Shown: positions 46,829 to 55,774, counted from the stretch's first letter. The stretch is DNA of 64,000 nt from Pelosinus fermentans JBW45 (GCF_000271665.2 NZ_CP010978.1:3688501-3752500), one strand, 5' to 3'. Numbers and translations: made by a program. The notes: a model not told the origin generated them from the letters alone.

Positions 46829-46849
46829 TACCCTACAGGGTAGACTTTT
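46829..46849. repeat. 21-bp direct repeat, left copy
   Basis: TACCCTACAGGGTAGACTTT plus a final T here is identical to 47894-47914, which is part of the DUF4127 terminator. The two copies flank the RAYT element. ACAATAAAA precedes both, with a 10-base insert here. Confidence 0.8.
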
Positions 46850-46850
46850 A

Positions 46851-47705
46851 AACTCAAAGGGACGGTTCTATCGAGTTACGCTTTAGAAATTACAGTTTGA
46901 CAGATACCTGTCACTCTTGCTATCTGTCGCGTTGATATACCCTCTACTCCCTTTATTCTCCTTATTATCTCATCTCGTTTTATTCTCTCCATACTTTGCA
47001 ACTCGGTAGCCATCTTAACATTTGCATACTTTTGTATCATTTTCTTGGTATCTTCATCTGTTATTCTTTTTGCGTCCTTAATTTCAATACAATTATCATC
47101 AGCTTGTTCATTCATATATTTTTTAAAACTGGCGATAGATCTTTCGTGTTCTTCAGCAAAAATAGCTAATATGAAACCAGTCTCGACGATTTTATTCTGA
47201 CCTATGTATTCAACATAACTGCTCCACTTATAATTAACTACACTTTTCTCTTTTCCAGCTTTTATTGGATTTTGATGAATATATCGTAATACTGTCAGTA
47301 AATATGCATCCGTTTCCACAACTTCACTTTTAAATCGATCTTGAAATAAGTGACCAACTCGATCATATTTACGATTGTACCACGCCACATAGCTTACTCC
47401 AATTCTCTTCATAGAGTGTCCGATTGGCTCTTTACCTTCCTTAATCAGCAAGTGGATATGATTATCCATTAAACAATATCCATATAGAATATACCTAGCA
47501 ATTTCTTTATAATATTGTAAATTTCCTATAAACTTTTCTCGATCTTCATCATCCTCAAATATGACTTGCTTATTGATTCCCCGTATAATTATGTGATAGA
47601 TTCCACTTTCGCTCCTTTGACGCGCTTGTCTGGACATTTCTTATCACCTCATTGATATTCTATCACTTATTTCTTTTAAACTCAATGGAACCGTCCCTTT
47701 GAGTT
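46851..47705. mobile_element. RAYT transposase element with 27-bp terminal inverted repeats
   Basis: The left end 46851-46877 and right end 47679-47705 match in 25 of 27 positions when inverted. Each end reads AACTCAAAGGGACGGTTC at the outside and GAGTT at the inside, so each end is itself a small foldback, as REP-type sequences are. The left repeat overlaps the transposase stop codon. The unit resembles a REP-associated tyrosine transposase locus of the IS200/IS605 superfamily. Confidence 0.8.
46876..47637 (-). CDS. REP-associated tyrosine transposase (RAYT), Y1 HUH family
   Basis: A 253-residue single-strand DNA transposase. YHIIIRGINKQ at the start, the HUH motif NHIHLLI (about 58-64) and a downstream tyrosine (SYVAWYNRKY, about 82-91) are the expected catalytic elements; FQDRFKSE and the RYIHQNPIKAG segment are family hallmarks. 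A C-terminal helix-turn-helix (STRQIARVTGICQTVI) follows, as in Firmicutes members. It seems intact and is bounded by matching inverted repeats. Confidence 0.9.
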   Translation of the reverse strand: MSRQARQRSESGIYHIIIRGINKQVIFEDDEDREKFIGNLQYYKEIARYILYGYCLMDNHIHLLIKEGKEPIGHSMKRIGVSYVAWYNRKYDRVGHLFQDRFKSEVVETDAYLLTVLRYIHQNPIKAGKEKSVVNYKWSSYVEYIGQNKIVETGFILAIFAEEHERSIASFKKYMNEQADDNCIEIKDAKRITDEDTKKMIQKYANVKMATELQSMERIKRDEIIRRIKGVEGISTRQIARVTGICQTVISKA

Positions 47706-47888
47706 TTTCTTGATGGACTTTTTAGTGACTTTCCCGATCGCTGGTCATAAATCCCGCTCTAGTAAGCAGACCACTGGCCTGTTTCTTTAGCAAAAATGTG
47801 AAAATTGCCTCTTACCGGTGTCACAAATACTGTCTGGCCAAGTTGCGGCAGTATTTTAATAAAAAATGGTTTACACTTTTAATACAAT
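47706..47888. other. Gene-free stretch between RAYT and DUF4127 genes
   Basis: No complete gene. On the minus strand, about 47764-47880 reads PQLGQTVFVTPVRGNFHIF and ends at a stop without any start codon, so it may be the tail of a lost gene. Confidence 0.35.
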
Positions 47889-47941
47889 AAAAGTACCCTA
47901 CAGGGTAGACTTTTTTAGTGTCTACTTTGCAGGGTACTTTT
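47889..47941 (-). terminator. Terminator of the surface-glycan cluster
   Basis: AAAAGTACCCT...GTCTAC and their complements (47889-47910 and 47919-47941) form a long imperfect hairpin 35 bases past the DUF4127 stop. Part of its arm is duplicated at 46829-46849. Confidence 0.75.
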
Positions 47942-47975
47942 CATTGTGTTTTTTCAATTCATGGATTCTACAGCA

Positions 47976-49532
47976 TTACTGCGCTTTCACATCTACTTCA
48001 AACATGCGATTCCAAGGGAAGGATACTTCTACTTTTTCCAACGGAAACTCACTCAAATTTTGCTGAGCAAAATTCTGTATGCGTTTGGTAGCATCTTGGG
48101 TAAGGGTGGGGCGCATTTCATTTAATTGTACATTGTTGATTCCTTGAGGGATTAACACTTCATTCATTAGATCACTGCGCACATTGGCTTGATACGCCCA
48201 ATCATCTAAGAGACGAACAGCAATGAGATTATTTTTGTCGGAGGCTGCCATGCGCTGAGCAAAAGCAGCTTGTCCAATGGTATAACCAATGGTGTTGCTG
48301 GCTGTATTCCAGCCAGAATAAGATTCTAACTGAGACGCCAGTTTGCTATCGGTCATTTCTTTCATAAAGGCATTGTCGGAACCATTGGCAAAAGAAATAT
48401 CTGCCACCGCTACTTTTCGCCCAGCATTTAAGTAGCTTTCGATCTGTTTTACAAAGGCAACGGTTTCTTTGCTGGCTTTTGTTTTATTTGATTCCATGCC
48501 TGCTTCTCTGGTCCAGCCATCTACTGGTGTATTGACTGCCAAAATCATATCAGCTACTTTATCCGATAATAAAGGTACAAAACCTGCAGCAAACAAATGA
48601 TCTCTTACATTTTTGCCAACCGGAGTATCTTCATAAGAAGGAATCGTCTTATTACCAGCACCCTGGGTATAGATCACAGAGACGGTAGGTATGGTGAAGG
48701 TCAAATCATTCACGGCTCTTGTCAGCATGAGCATTCCTAACTGATCTGCACCGGGAAAAGAAGAGTATTTGCTGGCAGATAAATCGGCTGTTTCTTTTCC
48801 TAGCCATCTGGATTCCTGATGAGATCTTGACAGCGGGGAGCAATCATCACGACCGATTAGCAAGTAATTAAAGATATTTTGTTTTGCTGCGGAAACAAGC
48901 TGTAAATTTGCTTTAAAGTTCTTTTCACGCCTGTTTACCCAATCTTCCATAATATCTTTCGGAACTTGCGCATTTAATGTCTCTAATTCTTTCTTTTCTT
49001 TTTTACTTAACTTCTCCATTTCACTTTTATCTTGGAGAGCGTGAATGCGAAAAATCGCTGGTCCATAGGTTTCGTAATACGCTGGTTCTACCCCACCGCT
49101 GGAAGCATGGGGACTACGCATAATCGTACTAAATACATATAGGCGTACAGAAGGATTCAATTCCTTTAATTTTTGAAAATTTGCCACTCTTTCCAGCAGC
49201 ACTTCCTCACTGATTTCATGAGTTCTAGAAGCAACCAATCCGCCATAGATCAGTGCATCGGCTGACACTACGACTCCGTCTGCTTCTTTCGCATGAGCAA
49301 AGACCCATTCCCATAGTTGGTCGGGATTCGCACTTCTCGTTCTGGCTGCAAGAGAGTCTTCCGGTGGAACCAGAATATCAAATCCACCTTTTTTTACGGT
49401 ATCGACTACGTATTCATAACTTACAGGGCGATTGTCAAAGGGGACATACATAAGGGTTTGGGCATATCCTGGTGCATGGATAAAGAATAGCAGGAGAAAA
49501 ATTGCTGTTAAAATACCTTTTTTATTATTCAT
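47976..49532 (-). CDS. Exported DUF4127-family protein
   Basis: A 518-residue protein with an N-terminal signal peptide (MNNKKGILTAIFLLLFFIHAPGYAQ, split at the hydrophobic core, cleavage likely after YAQ) followed by TLMYVPFDNRPVSYEYV, typical of DUF4127. The family has no proven function; it may be an extracytoplasmic enzyme. The start could be ATG 49532 or 49538; both overlap the end of the preceding membrane protein gene, so the two are coupled. It is last in the cluster with UbiA, PAP2-like and GT-C genes, suggesting a role in building or modifying a surface glycan. Confidence 0.82.
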   Translation of the reverse strand: MNNKKGILTAIFLLLFFIHAPGYAQTLMYVPFDNRPVSYEYVVDTVKKGGFDILVPPEDSLAARTRSANPDQLWEWVFAHAKEADGVVVSADALIYGGLVASRTHEISEEVLLERVANFQKLKELNPSVRLYVFSTIMRSPHASSGGVEPAYYETYGPAIFRIHALQDKSEMEKLSKKEKKELETLNAQVPKDIMEDWVNRREKNFKANLQLVSAAKQNIFNYLLIGRDDCSPLSRSHQESRWLGKETADLSASKYSSFPGADQLGMLMLTRAVNDLTFTIPTVSVIYTQGAGNKTIPSYEDTPVGKNVRDHLFAAGFVPLLSDKVADMILAVNTPVDGWTREAGMESNKTKASKETVAFVKQIESYLNAGRKVAVADISFANGSDNAFMKEMTDSKLASQLESYSGWNTASNTIGYTIGQAAFAQRMAASDKNNLIAVRLLDDWAYQANVRSDLMNEVLIPQGINNVQLNEMRPTLTQDATKRIQNFAQQNLSEFPLEKVEVSFPWNRMFEVDVKAQ

Positions 49533-51219
49533 GTTCATCCATCCTTTCTTTTGCAAAAATAGCTGCTAATGATTGTTCTTTCGCTGGAGCAGTTAAATAG
49601 TTGTACCTCATGACCTCAATATTCATATCAGCAATATCTGCTGGCGCATCCACAAAGGAAATATTGTTTTGGGCAAACCGCACATAGTTCGAGGTAAACT
49701 CGCCAAAACACACATTGATGGGATTATGATATGCAGCAATCTCTTTTAATTCTTGTCTTAGCGCCTGGGTACAGTAATAATTACCAAGAATATAGGGATA
49801 GGAAATCAAGGCCAGATTGATCACAGCCGCTCCTGCTAGAATCCTTCCGAGATAACGAATTGCTTTTTTCTGATTGGACCAAGCAATGAGTGCAAGACAA
49901 ATGCAGGCGAACCAAATTTGCGGCACATATCGTGCCCACCAAGATTCCGGATTTATGAATGCCGATATCATAATACTCACGACCAAACCTACCCCATAAA
50001 ATGTATCCTTCTTAGGAGACCAGAATAAGAATAGCAAGATAAAACCACTAATCACCAGCATACCGCTAAACCAAGGACCAAATCCTCCAATTCGAATATC
50101 CGCGCCATAAATGAAAGGTCTAAGCTCTTGTGCATTGACACGAAAAGGAGGCTTTACCACGGGTTCTTCCATATCAAACTGATTCGTAGCCATAGAGAAA
50201 TTAGCAACGTATAGTTTCTTTATTCCACTCATTTGTAAAAAACCCTTTGGGGAATTACTGGTCATAATATCCATCGACTTTGATCCTGCACCATATAAGG
50301 GATAAAAAGGATGCCCATAAAAAAGGCTGTTGGTTATATACGGATTATAACCAAGTATGCAAATCCCCGCAATAAAAGCGATGATTGCCGCTTTCCCAAG
50401 GTTCCAATAACTTTCTCGTTTCTTTAGCAGCCATAGCCACCCGCCCAGTAACCCTATACAGGCAACGGCATATACGATACCGGTAAATTTTACATTCACC
50501 AACAAACCAATGCTCATGATAAAACCAGCTAAAACAAATCTATCATACTGCCTGATCATTTGATAAGACAAAGCCAATAAACACAATAATAGAGATGCCA
50601 ATTGTCCATCGATGTAAAAGCTTAGGGATTGATAAATGCTTACCGGATTAAAAGCCAATAGCAAACTAAAAAATATGGCTTGGTTTACACTACATCTCTG
50701 ACTATTCTGTAACGCAGAAAACGTTAATAGAAAAGATGCTGTGATCAATAGCAAATTGAAGGCTTTGCTCTGTTCGATTTGTCCTGTTACCGTATATAAA
50801 ACCGCTTCATAGATCCATGGCCCTTTTGCATAGTGATTTAGCAGCACAGCAGATTGGGACTGTTCTTTTGTCAAATACTGCTGAAAAGGATTCCAGTGAT
50901 TAACCAATTGTATGACTGCTTCTTGATGATACACCTGCCCATCATAGGAAATATCATAAAACATACCACTTAGCAGCATAAAAAAGTACATTAGCAGTAT
51001 GGACAGACTCCCTATACTAAAAAGCCATTTCCAGTTATTTTCTTTTTTATAAAAAATTCCACTAATAAAAACAAAGATAAGACTACCAGCGGCTGACAGC
51101 CATAAATGAATGGGCAGCAAGAATATGCCCATTCCAAATCCAATAGCTGATAGCGCTAAAATAAAAAACATAAAGGACAATAAGGTTAGCCCTAATATAA
51201 AAGAAAAGCTTCCTATCAT
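49525..51219 (-). CDS. GT-C-like multispanning membrane glycosyltransferase
   Basis: A 564-residue protein with about twelve membrane segments and large loops. After the second or third segment the sequence FYDISYDGQVYHQEAV carries an acidic motif in the first external loop, the place where GT-C enzymes keep their catalytic aspartate. Such enzymes use polyprenyl-phosphate sugars as donors outside the membrane. Specific family not recognised. The start ATG 51219 has a GGGAGG site. Neighbours (UbiA, PAP2-like phosphatase, SMR carrier) would supply such a donor. Confidence 0.65.
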   Translation of the reverse strand: MIGSFSFILGLTLLSFMFFILALSAIGFGMGIFLLPIHLWLSAAGSLIFVFISGIFYKKENNWKWLFSIGSLSILLMYFFMLLSGMFYDISYDGQVYHQEAVIQLVNHWNPFQQYLTKEQSQSAVLLNHYAKGPWIYEAVLYTVTGQIEQSKAFNLLLITASFLLTFSALQNSQRCSVNQAIFFSLLLAFNPVSIYQSLSFYIDGQLASLLLCLLALSYQMIRQYDRFVLAGFIMSIGLLVNVKFTGIVYAVACIGLLGGWLWLLKKRESYWNLGKAAIIAFIAGICILGYNPYITNSLFYGHPFYPLYGAGSKSMDIMTSNSPKGFLQMSGIKKLYVANFSMATNQFDMEEPVVKPPFRVNAQELRPFIYGADIRIGGFGPWFSGMLVISGFILLFLFWSPKKDTFYGVGLVVSIMISAFINPESWWARYVPQIWFACICLALIAWSNQKKAIRYLGRILAGAAVINLALISYPYILGNYYCTQALRQELKEIAAYHNPINVCFGEFTSNYVRFAQNNISFVDAPADIADMNIEVMRYNYLTAPAKEQSLAAIFAKERMDEHE

Positions 51220-51242
51220 ATATTTCCTCCCAACTGAATCTG

Positions 51243-51653
51243 TTACATACGATAAAAAACAAAAGCCAATAAGAATCCTACTATAAGCCCCCCCAATACT
51301 TCAACGGGAGTATGCCCCTGCCGCTCTCTTAATGGTTTTGTAATTTGATGAGGTCCTATATGTTGATTGATCATCGCAGCCTGTTTTCCTAATGCCCGCC
51401 TGATCCCCATTGCATCAAACATGGTAATCATAAGTACTGCTACGCCCAAGCTAAATATTGGCTGATTGATTCCTTCTGATAAACCAATAAAAAAGACTGT
51501 ACTGCTAATGACAGTAGTATGAGTGCTTGGAAATCCCCCATTACCAATTAAAGTAACAGCCTCTTGGCGAAAACGAATATAATTTATGATAAATTTGACT
51601 GTACCTGCTGCGAACCAAGCAATAACAGGTATTACGGCATATTTATAATCCAA
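51243..51653 (-). CDS. Divergent PAP2-family phosphatase-like membrane protein (DUF212)
   Basis: A 136-residue membrane protein with GNGGFPSTHTTVIS, FDAMGIRRALGKQA and GHTPVEVLGG, the signature of the divergent PAP2 (DUF212) family. PAP2 enzymes remove phosphate from lipid phosphates. Beside a UbiA-type phosphoribosyltransferase it may dephosphorylate polyprenyl-phosphoribosyl phosphate, as proposed for Rv3807c in mycobacteria; that analogy is inference. Confidence 0.85.
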   Translation of the reverse strand: MDYKYAVIPVIAWFAAGTVKFIINYIRFRQEAVTLIGNGGFPSTHTTVISSTVFFIGLSEGINQPIFSLGVAVLMITMFDAMGIRRALGKQAAMINQHIGPHQITKPLRERQGHTPVEVLGGLIVGFLLAFVFYRM

Positions 51654-51665
51654 TATAACATCCTC

Positions 51666-52010
51666 CTAGGATCTGGCTACTAAGGTAATACCTGCTATAA
51701 TAAAGAGCATTCCACCCATCCTTAACCAGTTTATGGGTTCATGAAAAATAAAATAGGAGGCAATAAACACTAGAATATAGCCTAAACTTACCATAGGATA
51801 GGCATAGCTAAGTTCTACTTTTTTCAAAGCCATAATCCATAAAATTGTGCTAATACCATACAAAAATAATCCTAGCACTATCGGCCATTTGATTTTTTCT
51901 ATTATCGTAACACCAGGATTTTGAACCATTTGCATGGCCCCTAATTTAAAGGCAATTTGACCTACTGCACCAATGGTTACCGAGATGATAATTAATAGTA
52001 AATCTTTCAT
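51666..52010 (-). CDS. SMR/EamA-like four-helix membrane carrier
   Basis: A 114-residue protein with four membrane helices. GAVGQIAFKLGA in helix one, WIMALKKVELSYAYP and the ending GITLVARS match the small multidrug resistance/ArnE-ArnF group. Members export drugs or flip undecaprenyl-phosphate sugars. The context of lipid-linked sugar genes favours a flippase. The ribosome-binding site is weak (GAGGTAAC). Confidence 0.75.
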   Translation of the reverse strand: MKDLLLIIISVTIGAVGQIAFKLGAMQMVQNPGVTIIEKIKWPIVLGLFLYGISTILWIMALKKVELSYAYPMVSLGYILVFIASYFIFHEPINWLRMGGMLFIIAGITLVARS

Positions 52011-52170
52011 TTACATGTTACCTCTAAATTTCATTAGGATTTTTATTCGATGACCAAGTCGCTCTAAGACTCCCATCTTATCAAATTAGGAGTTAAGAGC
52101 GACTAAGTCCCTGGATAAGTGCGACTAAAGATTCAGGCGGAGTTAAAATTCCATCTGAATCAAGTCATCT

Positions 52171-53079
52171 TTATTCAAAGTAATATAAAATAGTCACAAC
52201 CATAGCAGCGAACAATAAAACAGTACCTAAAATATGACGATCTTCTACCAGTACTTTTTCAGGCCTTCCCCCTTGCCCTTCTATATGAATTAAATACAGA
52301 TAACGAAAAATCCCATACATGACGAGAGGAATGGTCCACATTAGATGAATGGTATGGCCTGATGTAAAGGTAAATAGAGAATAGCTCATAATCGCCGCTG
52401 TAGTAACAATACTATTTAATTGATCCAATAATTCAGGAGAATATTGTTCTAATACCTTGCGGTGCTCACCTTTATGATGACTGAGCAAATATAGTTCATG
52501 TCTGCGTTTGCTGATGGCTAAAAACAAAGCCAATAGCATGGTACAAATTAAAAACCAAGGAGTAAAAGAAACATTAATAGCTAGTCCTCCCCCTATGGCC
52601 CGCAAAACAAAACCAAAGGCAATGACCATAATGTCAATAATCACAATCTGTTTTAACTTCACAGAATATGCTACATTCACCATAAAATATCCGAAAAGTA
52701 ATAGGCAAAACCAAGGCTCCACTATAAATGCTGCTGCAAGTGAACTGCATAATAAAACACTCCCAAACAATAAGGCACCCAAAGGATGTAATCTGCCAGA
52801 AGCAATAGGCCGATAGCATTTCTCCGGATGTTTGCCATCGGCTTCTCGATCAATATAATCATTTACAATGTAAACACAGCCTGATGTTGTACAAAACAAA
52901 ATGAAAGCAACTGCCGATTGTACCAACATATCCACAGATACGGTTTTAATGGAAAAAATCAACGCAGCAAACACTAACAAATTTTTTGTCCACTGTTTCG
53001 GACGCAATACCATTAGATAGGGCAAAACCTTGTCTCCATCTTTATCTTTTTTTATAATCGTCTGCTCCAAAAAGCTCAT
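52171..53079 (-). CDS. UbiA-family prenyltransferase, decaprenyl-phosphate phosphoribosyltransferase-like
   Basis: A 302-residue membrane enzyme with eight or nine helices. NDYIDREAD (73-81) is the NDxxDxxxD motif for substrate and Mg2+; YRPIASGRL follows and AYSVKLK gives the second conserved motif. The RPKQWTKNLLVF opening and KHPEKCYRPIASG are typical of decaprenyl-phosphate phosphoribosyltransferases (Rv3806c-like), which join PRPP to polyprenyl phosphate. The start ATG 53079 overlaps the Fe-ADH stop by four bases. The gap to the SMR gene is 160 bases with short inverted repeats. Confidence 0.83.
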   Translation of the reverse strand: MSFLEQTIIKKDKDGDKVLPYLMVLRPKQWTKNLLVFAALIFSIKTVSVDMLVQSAVAFILFCTTSGCVYIVNDYIDREADGKHPEKCYRPIASGRLHPLGALLFGSVLLCSSLAAAFIVEPWFCLLLFGYFMVNVAYSVKLKQIVIIDIMVIAFGFVLRAIGGGLAINVSFTPWFLICTMLLALFLAISKRRHELYLLSHHKGEHRKVLEQYSPELLDQLNSIVTTAAIMSYSLFTFTSGHTIHLMWTIPLVMYGIFRYLYLIHIEGQGGRPEKVLVEDRHILGTVLLFAAMVVTILYYFE

Positions 53080-54215
53080 TTATAAAACGCCCCATCATAT
53101 ATCTTCTCTACAATACCCGGAATCTCCCCCGCCGGATCATTGGACAAGTTACCTGTTACTTTACTTGCCAAATAACTCACATCCGCTTTTGTCAAAGAAA
53201 AATCCGTCAAACTAGGATTTATATTTATACTTTGCCTAAATTGGCGATAAACATGCATAAATTCCCTCTTATTAGAGCATCTCGTGCCATGTAATGCTTC
53301 TGCAATATGATTGAATTTCTCATTGGAAATCTCATAGGTCAAATCCAGCCAGCTTTCAAAGAGAGCCATTAATCCGCTGCCGTGACTACTATTGGTTTTT
53401 ACACCAATTGGATACTGTAAACGGTGAGGCAGACAAGTGCTGGAGTTAGCTAAATTGAAACCCATTAGCATACTGGCATACATCATATAGGTACGTGCAG
53501 TACTATTTTGACCATCTGCTAAGACCTGAGGCAAATATTGCCCTACCAATTGTATCGCTTTTAAAGAATTGCTGCCAACCAAAGGACTTAGCCCGCTTTT
53601 TGATATATAGGTCTCTACCCCATGAGCAAAGACATCAAAACCGGTCTCTACTGTAGTTTCAGGTGATAAAGACATTGTCATTTGTGGATCAACGATAGCA
53701 ATGGCAGGAAAAAAACCTTTATGACGAAAACTAGTCTTCGTACCAGTGCTCTCGTCGGTTAAAATTGCCGCCCAATTGGTTTCAGATCCTGTACCTGCCG
53801 TAGTAGGAATCGCTACAAGAGGAATATCAACATGAGTAATCGGTAACTGACCTAATAAATAAGGCTCCACTTTTTCTCCTGTGGACAAACCAAGAAGAAT
53901 ACCTTTCCCAGCATCAATGGCACTGCCACCGCCCAGGGCCACTACAACCTCAGGCTTCCAGCTAGAAAATTTCTCAACACAAGCGTTGACCTCACTAGCA
54001 AGAGGGTTAGCACTAATTCCTTCAAATACCATGGATTCAATGCCTAAACCAGCAAGACCATCTACTAACCTCCTGGTGAAACCATATTTATTCATCGCAT
54101 ATTTTCCTGTAACAATCAGTACCTTTTTGCCAAGGGTTTTAATATAAGCGGGAGCCTTTCCAAACTCACCACAGCCAAAGAATATTTTAGTTGGCATATA
54201 ATAAGTAAAATGCAT
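53076..54215 (-). CDS. Iron-containing alcohol dehydrogenase
   Basis: A 379-residue group III dehydrogenase. GGGSAIDAGK binds the nucleotide; metal ligands are expected in the FDVFAHGVE, CLPHRLQYP and NSSHGSGL segments. ATG 54215 has GGAG nine bases away; TTG 54224 would overlap that site. It is the first gene of the cluster and is coupled to UbiA by an ATGA overlap, which suggests a dedicated role, perhaps making or reducing a sugar precursor, rather than general alcohol metabolism. Substrate unknown. Confidence 0.85.
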   Translation of the reverse strand: MHFTYYMPTKIFFGCGEFGKAPAYIKTLGKKVLIVTGKYAMNKYGFTRRLVDGLAGLGIESMVFEGISANPLASEVNACVEKFSSWKPEVVVALGGGSAIDAGKGILLGLSTGEKVEPYLLGQLPITHVDIPLVAIPTTAGTGSETNWAAILTDESTGTKTSFRHKGFFPAIAIVDPQMTMSLSPETTVETGFDVFAHGVETYISKSGLSPLVGSNSLKAIQLVGQYLPQVLADGQNSTARTYMMYASMLMGFNLANSSTCLPHRLQYPIGVKTNSSHGSGLMALFESWLDLTYEISNEKFNHIAEALHGTRCSNKREFMHVYRQFRQSININPSLTDFSLTKADVSYLASKVTGNLSNDPAGEIPGIVEKIYDGAFYK

Positions 54216-54334
54216 GGCATTCAACTCCTATTTATTTATTAACTCATTCATTACTATACTAAAAATATCGTATAGTGAAAAGTAAAAGTTTCAATTGCAT
54301 ATAAGAAAAATGCTGACTCGGCCTTAAAACGAAT

Positions 54335-54389
54335 CGAATCACAAAGACGCAAAGGGGTTATGAGCAGCGGCATTGTGCCTTTGTGGTTC
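54335..54389. repeat. Dispersed palindromic repeat, copy G
   Basis: GAATCACAAAGACGCAAAG at the left and GTGCCTTTGTGGTTC at the right; short interior. One base of the left arm differs from the family. Confidence 0.8.
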
Positions 54390-54404
54390 ATTACTTTTTT
54401 GCAT

Positions 54405-54449
54405 AAAAAAACTCTGGTAGAATAGCATACACTATTTTACCAGAGTTTT
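54405..54449 (-). terminator. Terminator after the lipoprotein gene
   Basis: AAAACTCTGGTAAAATAG and CTATTCTACCAGAGTTTTTTT on the minus strand form a strong hairpin with a T-run, just beyond the stop at 54457. Confidence 0.82.
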
Positions 54450-54456
54450 AGGTGTA

Positions 54457-54924
54457 TTATATATTGGCAAGTAGCTGTTGTAATACTTTGTATTTGGCAC
54501 CATTATAGATTTGATCAAAATCTACAATATACCATTCACCATTTATTTTTTCCAGGCCCACTGGTTTAATACTCATTTTGACAGTGTTTTGCTCCTGAAT
54601 TGTTACAACAACAGCTGCATAATTACTTTGTTGTGCAACTTGCTTAATGGATACAATATTTGCATTCTTAATTTCTTGAATTCCCGATTGTCCCTTCATG
54701 AACTTTAACACGGTTTTAGGATCATTCTTAGAAGCGCTCGATACATATAAACCAGCTTCTGACATGCGGTCATTCTTAGCTGCGTCAAAAAAAGTGGTTA
54801 CCGTTTCTATCGTACTCAATCCAGCTACTCGTTTAACTCCTGAAGAACCGCCACAACCTGCCACTAGTATCACCAGGATTAACATACTCACAGTCAATAG
54901 TACTCTTACATTTTTCTTAAGCAT
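54457..54924 (-). CDS. DUF4878-like lipoprotein
   Basis: A 155-residue secreted lipoprotein. A hydrophobic leader ends in LVAGC, the lipobox, with Cys24 lipidated. The mature part (TVTTFFDAAKNDRMSEAGLYVS, then a KINGEWYIVDF ending) resembles the small SnoaL/NTF2-like DUF4878 domain. Function unknown; located on a membrane facing outward. Single-gene unit. Confidence 0.75.
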   Translation of the reverse strand: MLKKNVRVLLTVSMLILVILVAGCGGSSGVKRVAGLSTIETVTTFFDAAKNDRMSEAGLYVSSASKNDPKTVLKFMKGQSGIQEIKNANIVSIKQVAQQSNYAAVVVTIQEQNTVKMSIKPVGLEKINGEWYIVDFDQIYNGAKYKVLQQLLANI

Positions 54925-55102
54925 TCCTTATTCCCCTTCTGCATAAACTAACATAAACTAGTTATGTACACTTGCATCTTATCATAAAAATCGATTTTCG
55001 TCAGCCATATTACAGCTTCCTTTTTATGGCTTTTCCAAAAGAGTATGGAAATCATTTACTGTCAAGAACAAGGATATCCGTGAAAATTACCAGACTTTGG
55101 GC

Positions 55103-55438
55103 TTATCGGTGCCTATGCTCCCTGATGTTGCGCAATTCTCTTTCATGACGCTCGATTTCATGTTTCTGCCGTTCACGCCATTGCTTTCTCGTCTCATGCG
55201 GACGACGCTTCATTTCTCGTTCGTGCCGTTCATTCTCAAAACGTTCTTGTCTCTGTCTTTCTCTGTCCCAGCGTTCACGATCATGTCTATCACGACCTTG
55301 ATCATGTCTGTCATATCCTCGTTGCATAGGAGTAGGATTATTTTGTAATGGCGAAGCCTCTATTATCGATGCACCAAAACCAACTTGCATGATACCAACC
55401 ATAGAATATATGGCTATTTTTTTAACAATTCCGTTCAT
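55103..55438 (-). CDS. Exported Arg/Glu/His-rich protein, paralogue 1
   Basis: A 111-residue protein with a signal peptide (KKIAIYSMVGIMQVGFGASIIEA) and a mature part made almost only of Arg, Glu, His, Asp and Gln in RHDRER-like steps, predicted to form a long charged helix. No domain recognised. It lies 27 bases after a paralogue with an almost identical leader. Such a protein might bind metal, nucleic acid or envelope polymers; function is not known. Confidence 0.75.
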   Translation of the reverse strand: MNGIVKKIAIYSMVGIMQVGFGASIIEASPLQNNPTPMQRGYDRHDQGRDRHDRERWDRERQRQERFENERHEREMKRRPHETRKQWRERQKHEIERHERELRNIREHRHR

Positions 55439-55465
55439 AAGCTCCCCTCCTTACTATACCCCTAA

Positions 55466-55774
55466 TTATTGTGTTAAAATATAAAGTAATGCAATTCCTC
55501 CAAGCGTCCTCATGACTTCTTCATGATGTTCTTTTTCCCTTTCCTGACGTTCTTTCCATTGCCATTCTTCTTCATGATCACGCCGCTCCATTTCTCTTTC
55601 ATGACGAGCCCTTTCTTCTTGAATCTCATGATCCCGATGATCCCGATTATCCCAATGCTGCTTATGGTGTCTATTCTCATGTCTTGGTGATGCTTCTATT
55701 ACTGACGCCCCTATACCAAGTTGTATGATCCCAATTAGCGAGTAAATGATTCCCTTTTTAACAAATCCTTTCAT
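55466..55774 (-). CDS. Exported Arg/Glu/His-rich protein, paralogue 2
   Basis: A 102-residue relative of the previous protein. The leader (KKGIIYSLIGIIQLGIGASVIEASP) matches it closely; the mature part is charged and helical (ERARHEREMERRDHEEEW) and ends in a hydrophobic GGIALLYILTQ tail that the other lacks. First of the two-gene unit, with AAGGAGG before ATG 55774 and an operator-like palindrome upstream. Confidence 0.75.
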   Translation of the reverse strand: MKGFVKKGIIYSLIGIIQLGIGASVIEASPRHENRHHKQHWDNRDHRDHEIQEERARHEREMERRDHEEEWQWKERQEREKEHHEEVMRTLGGIALLYILTQ

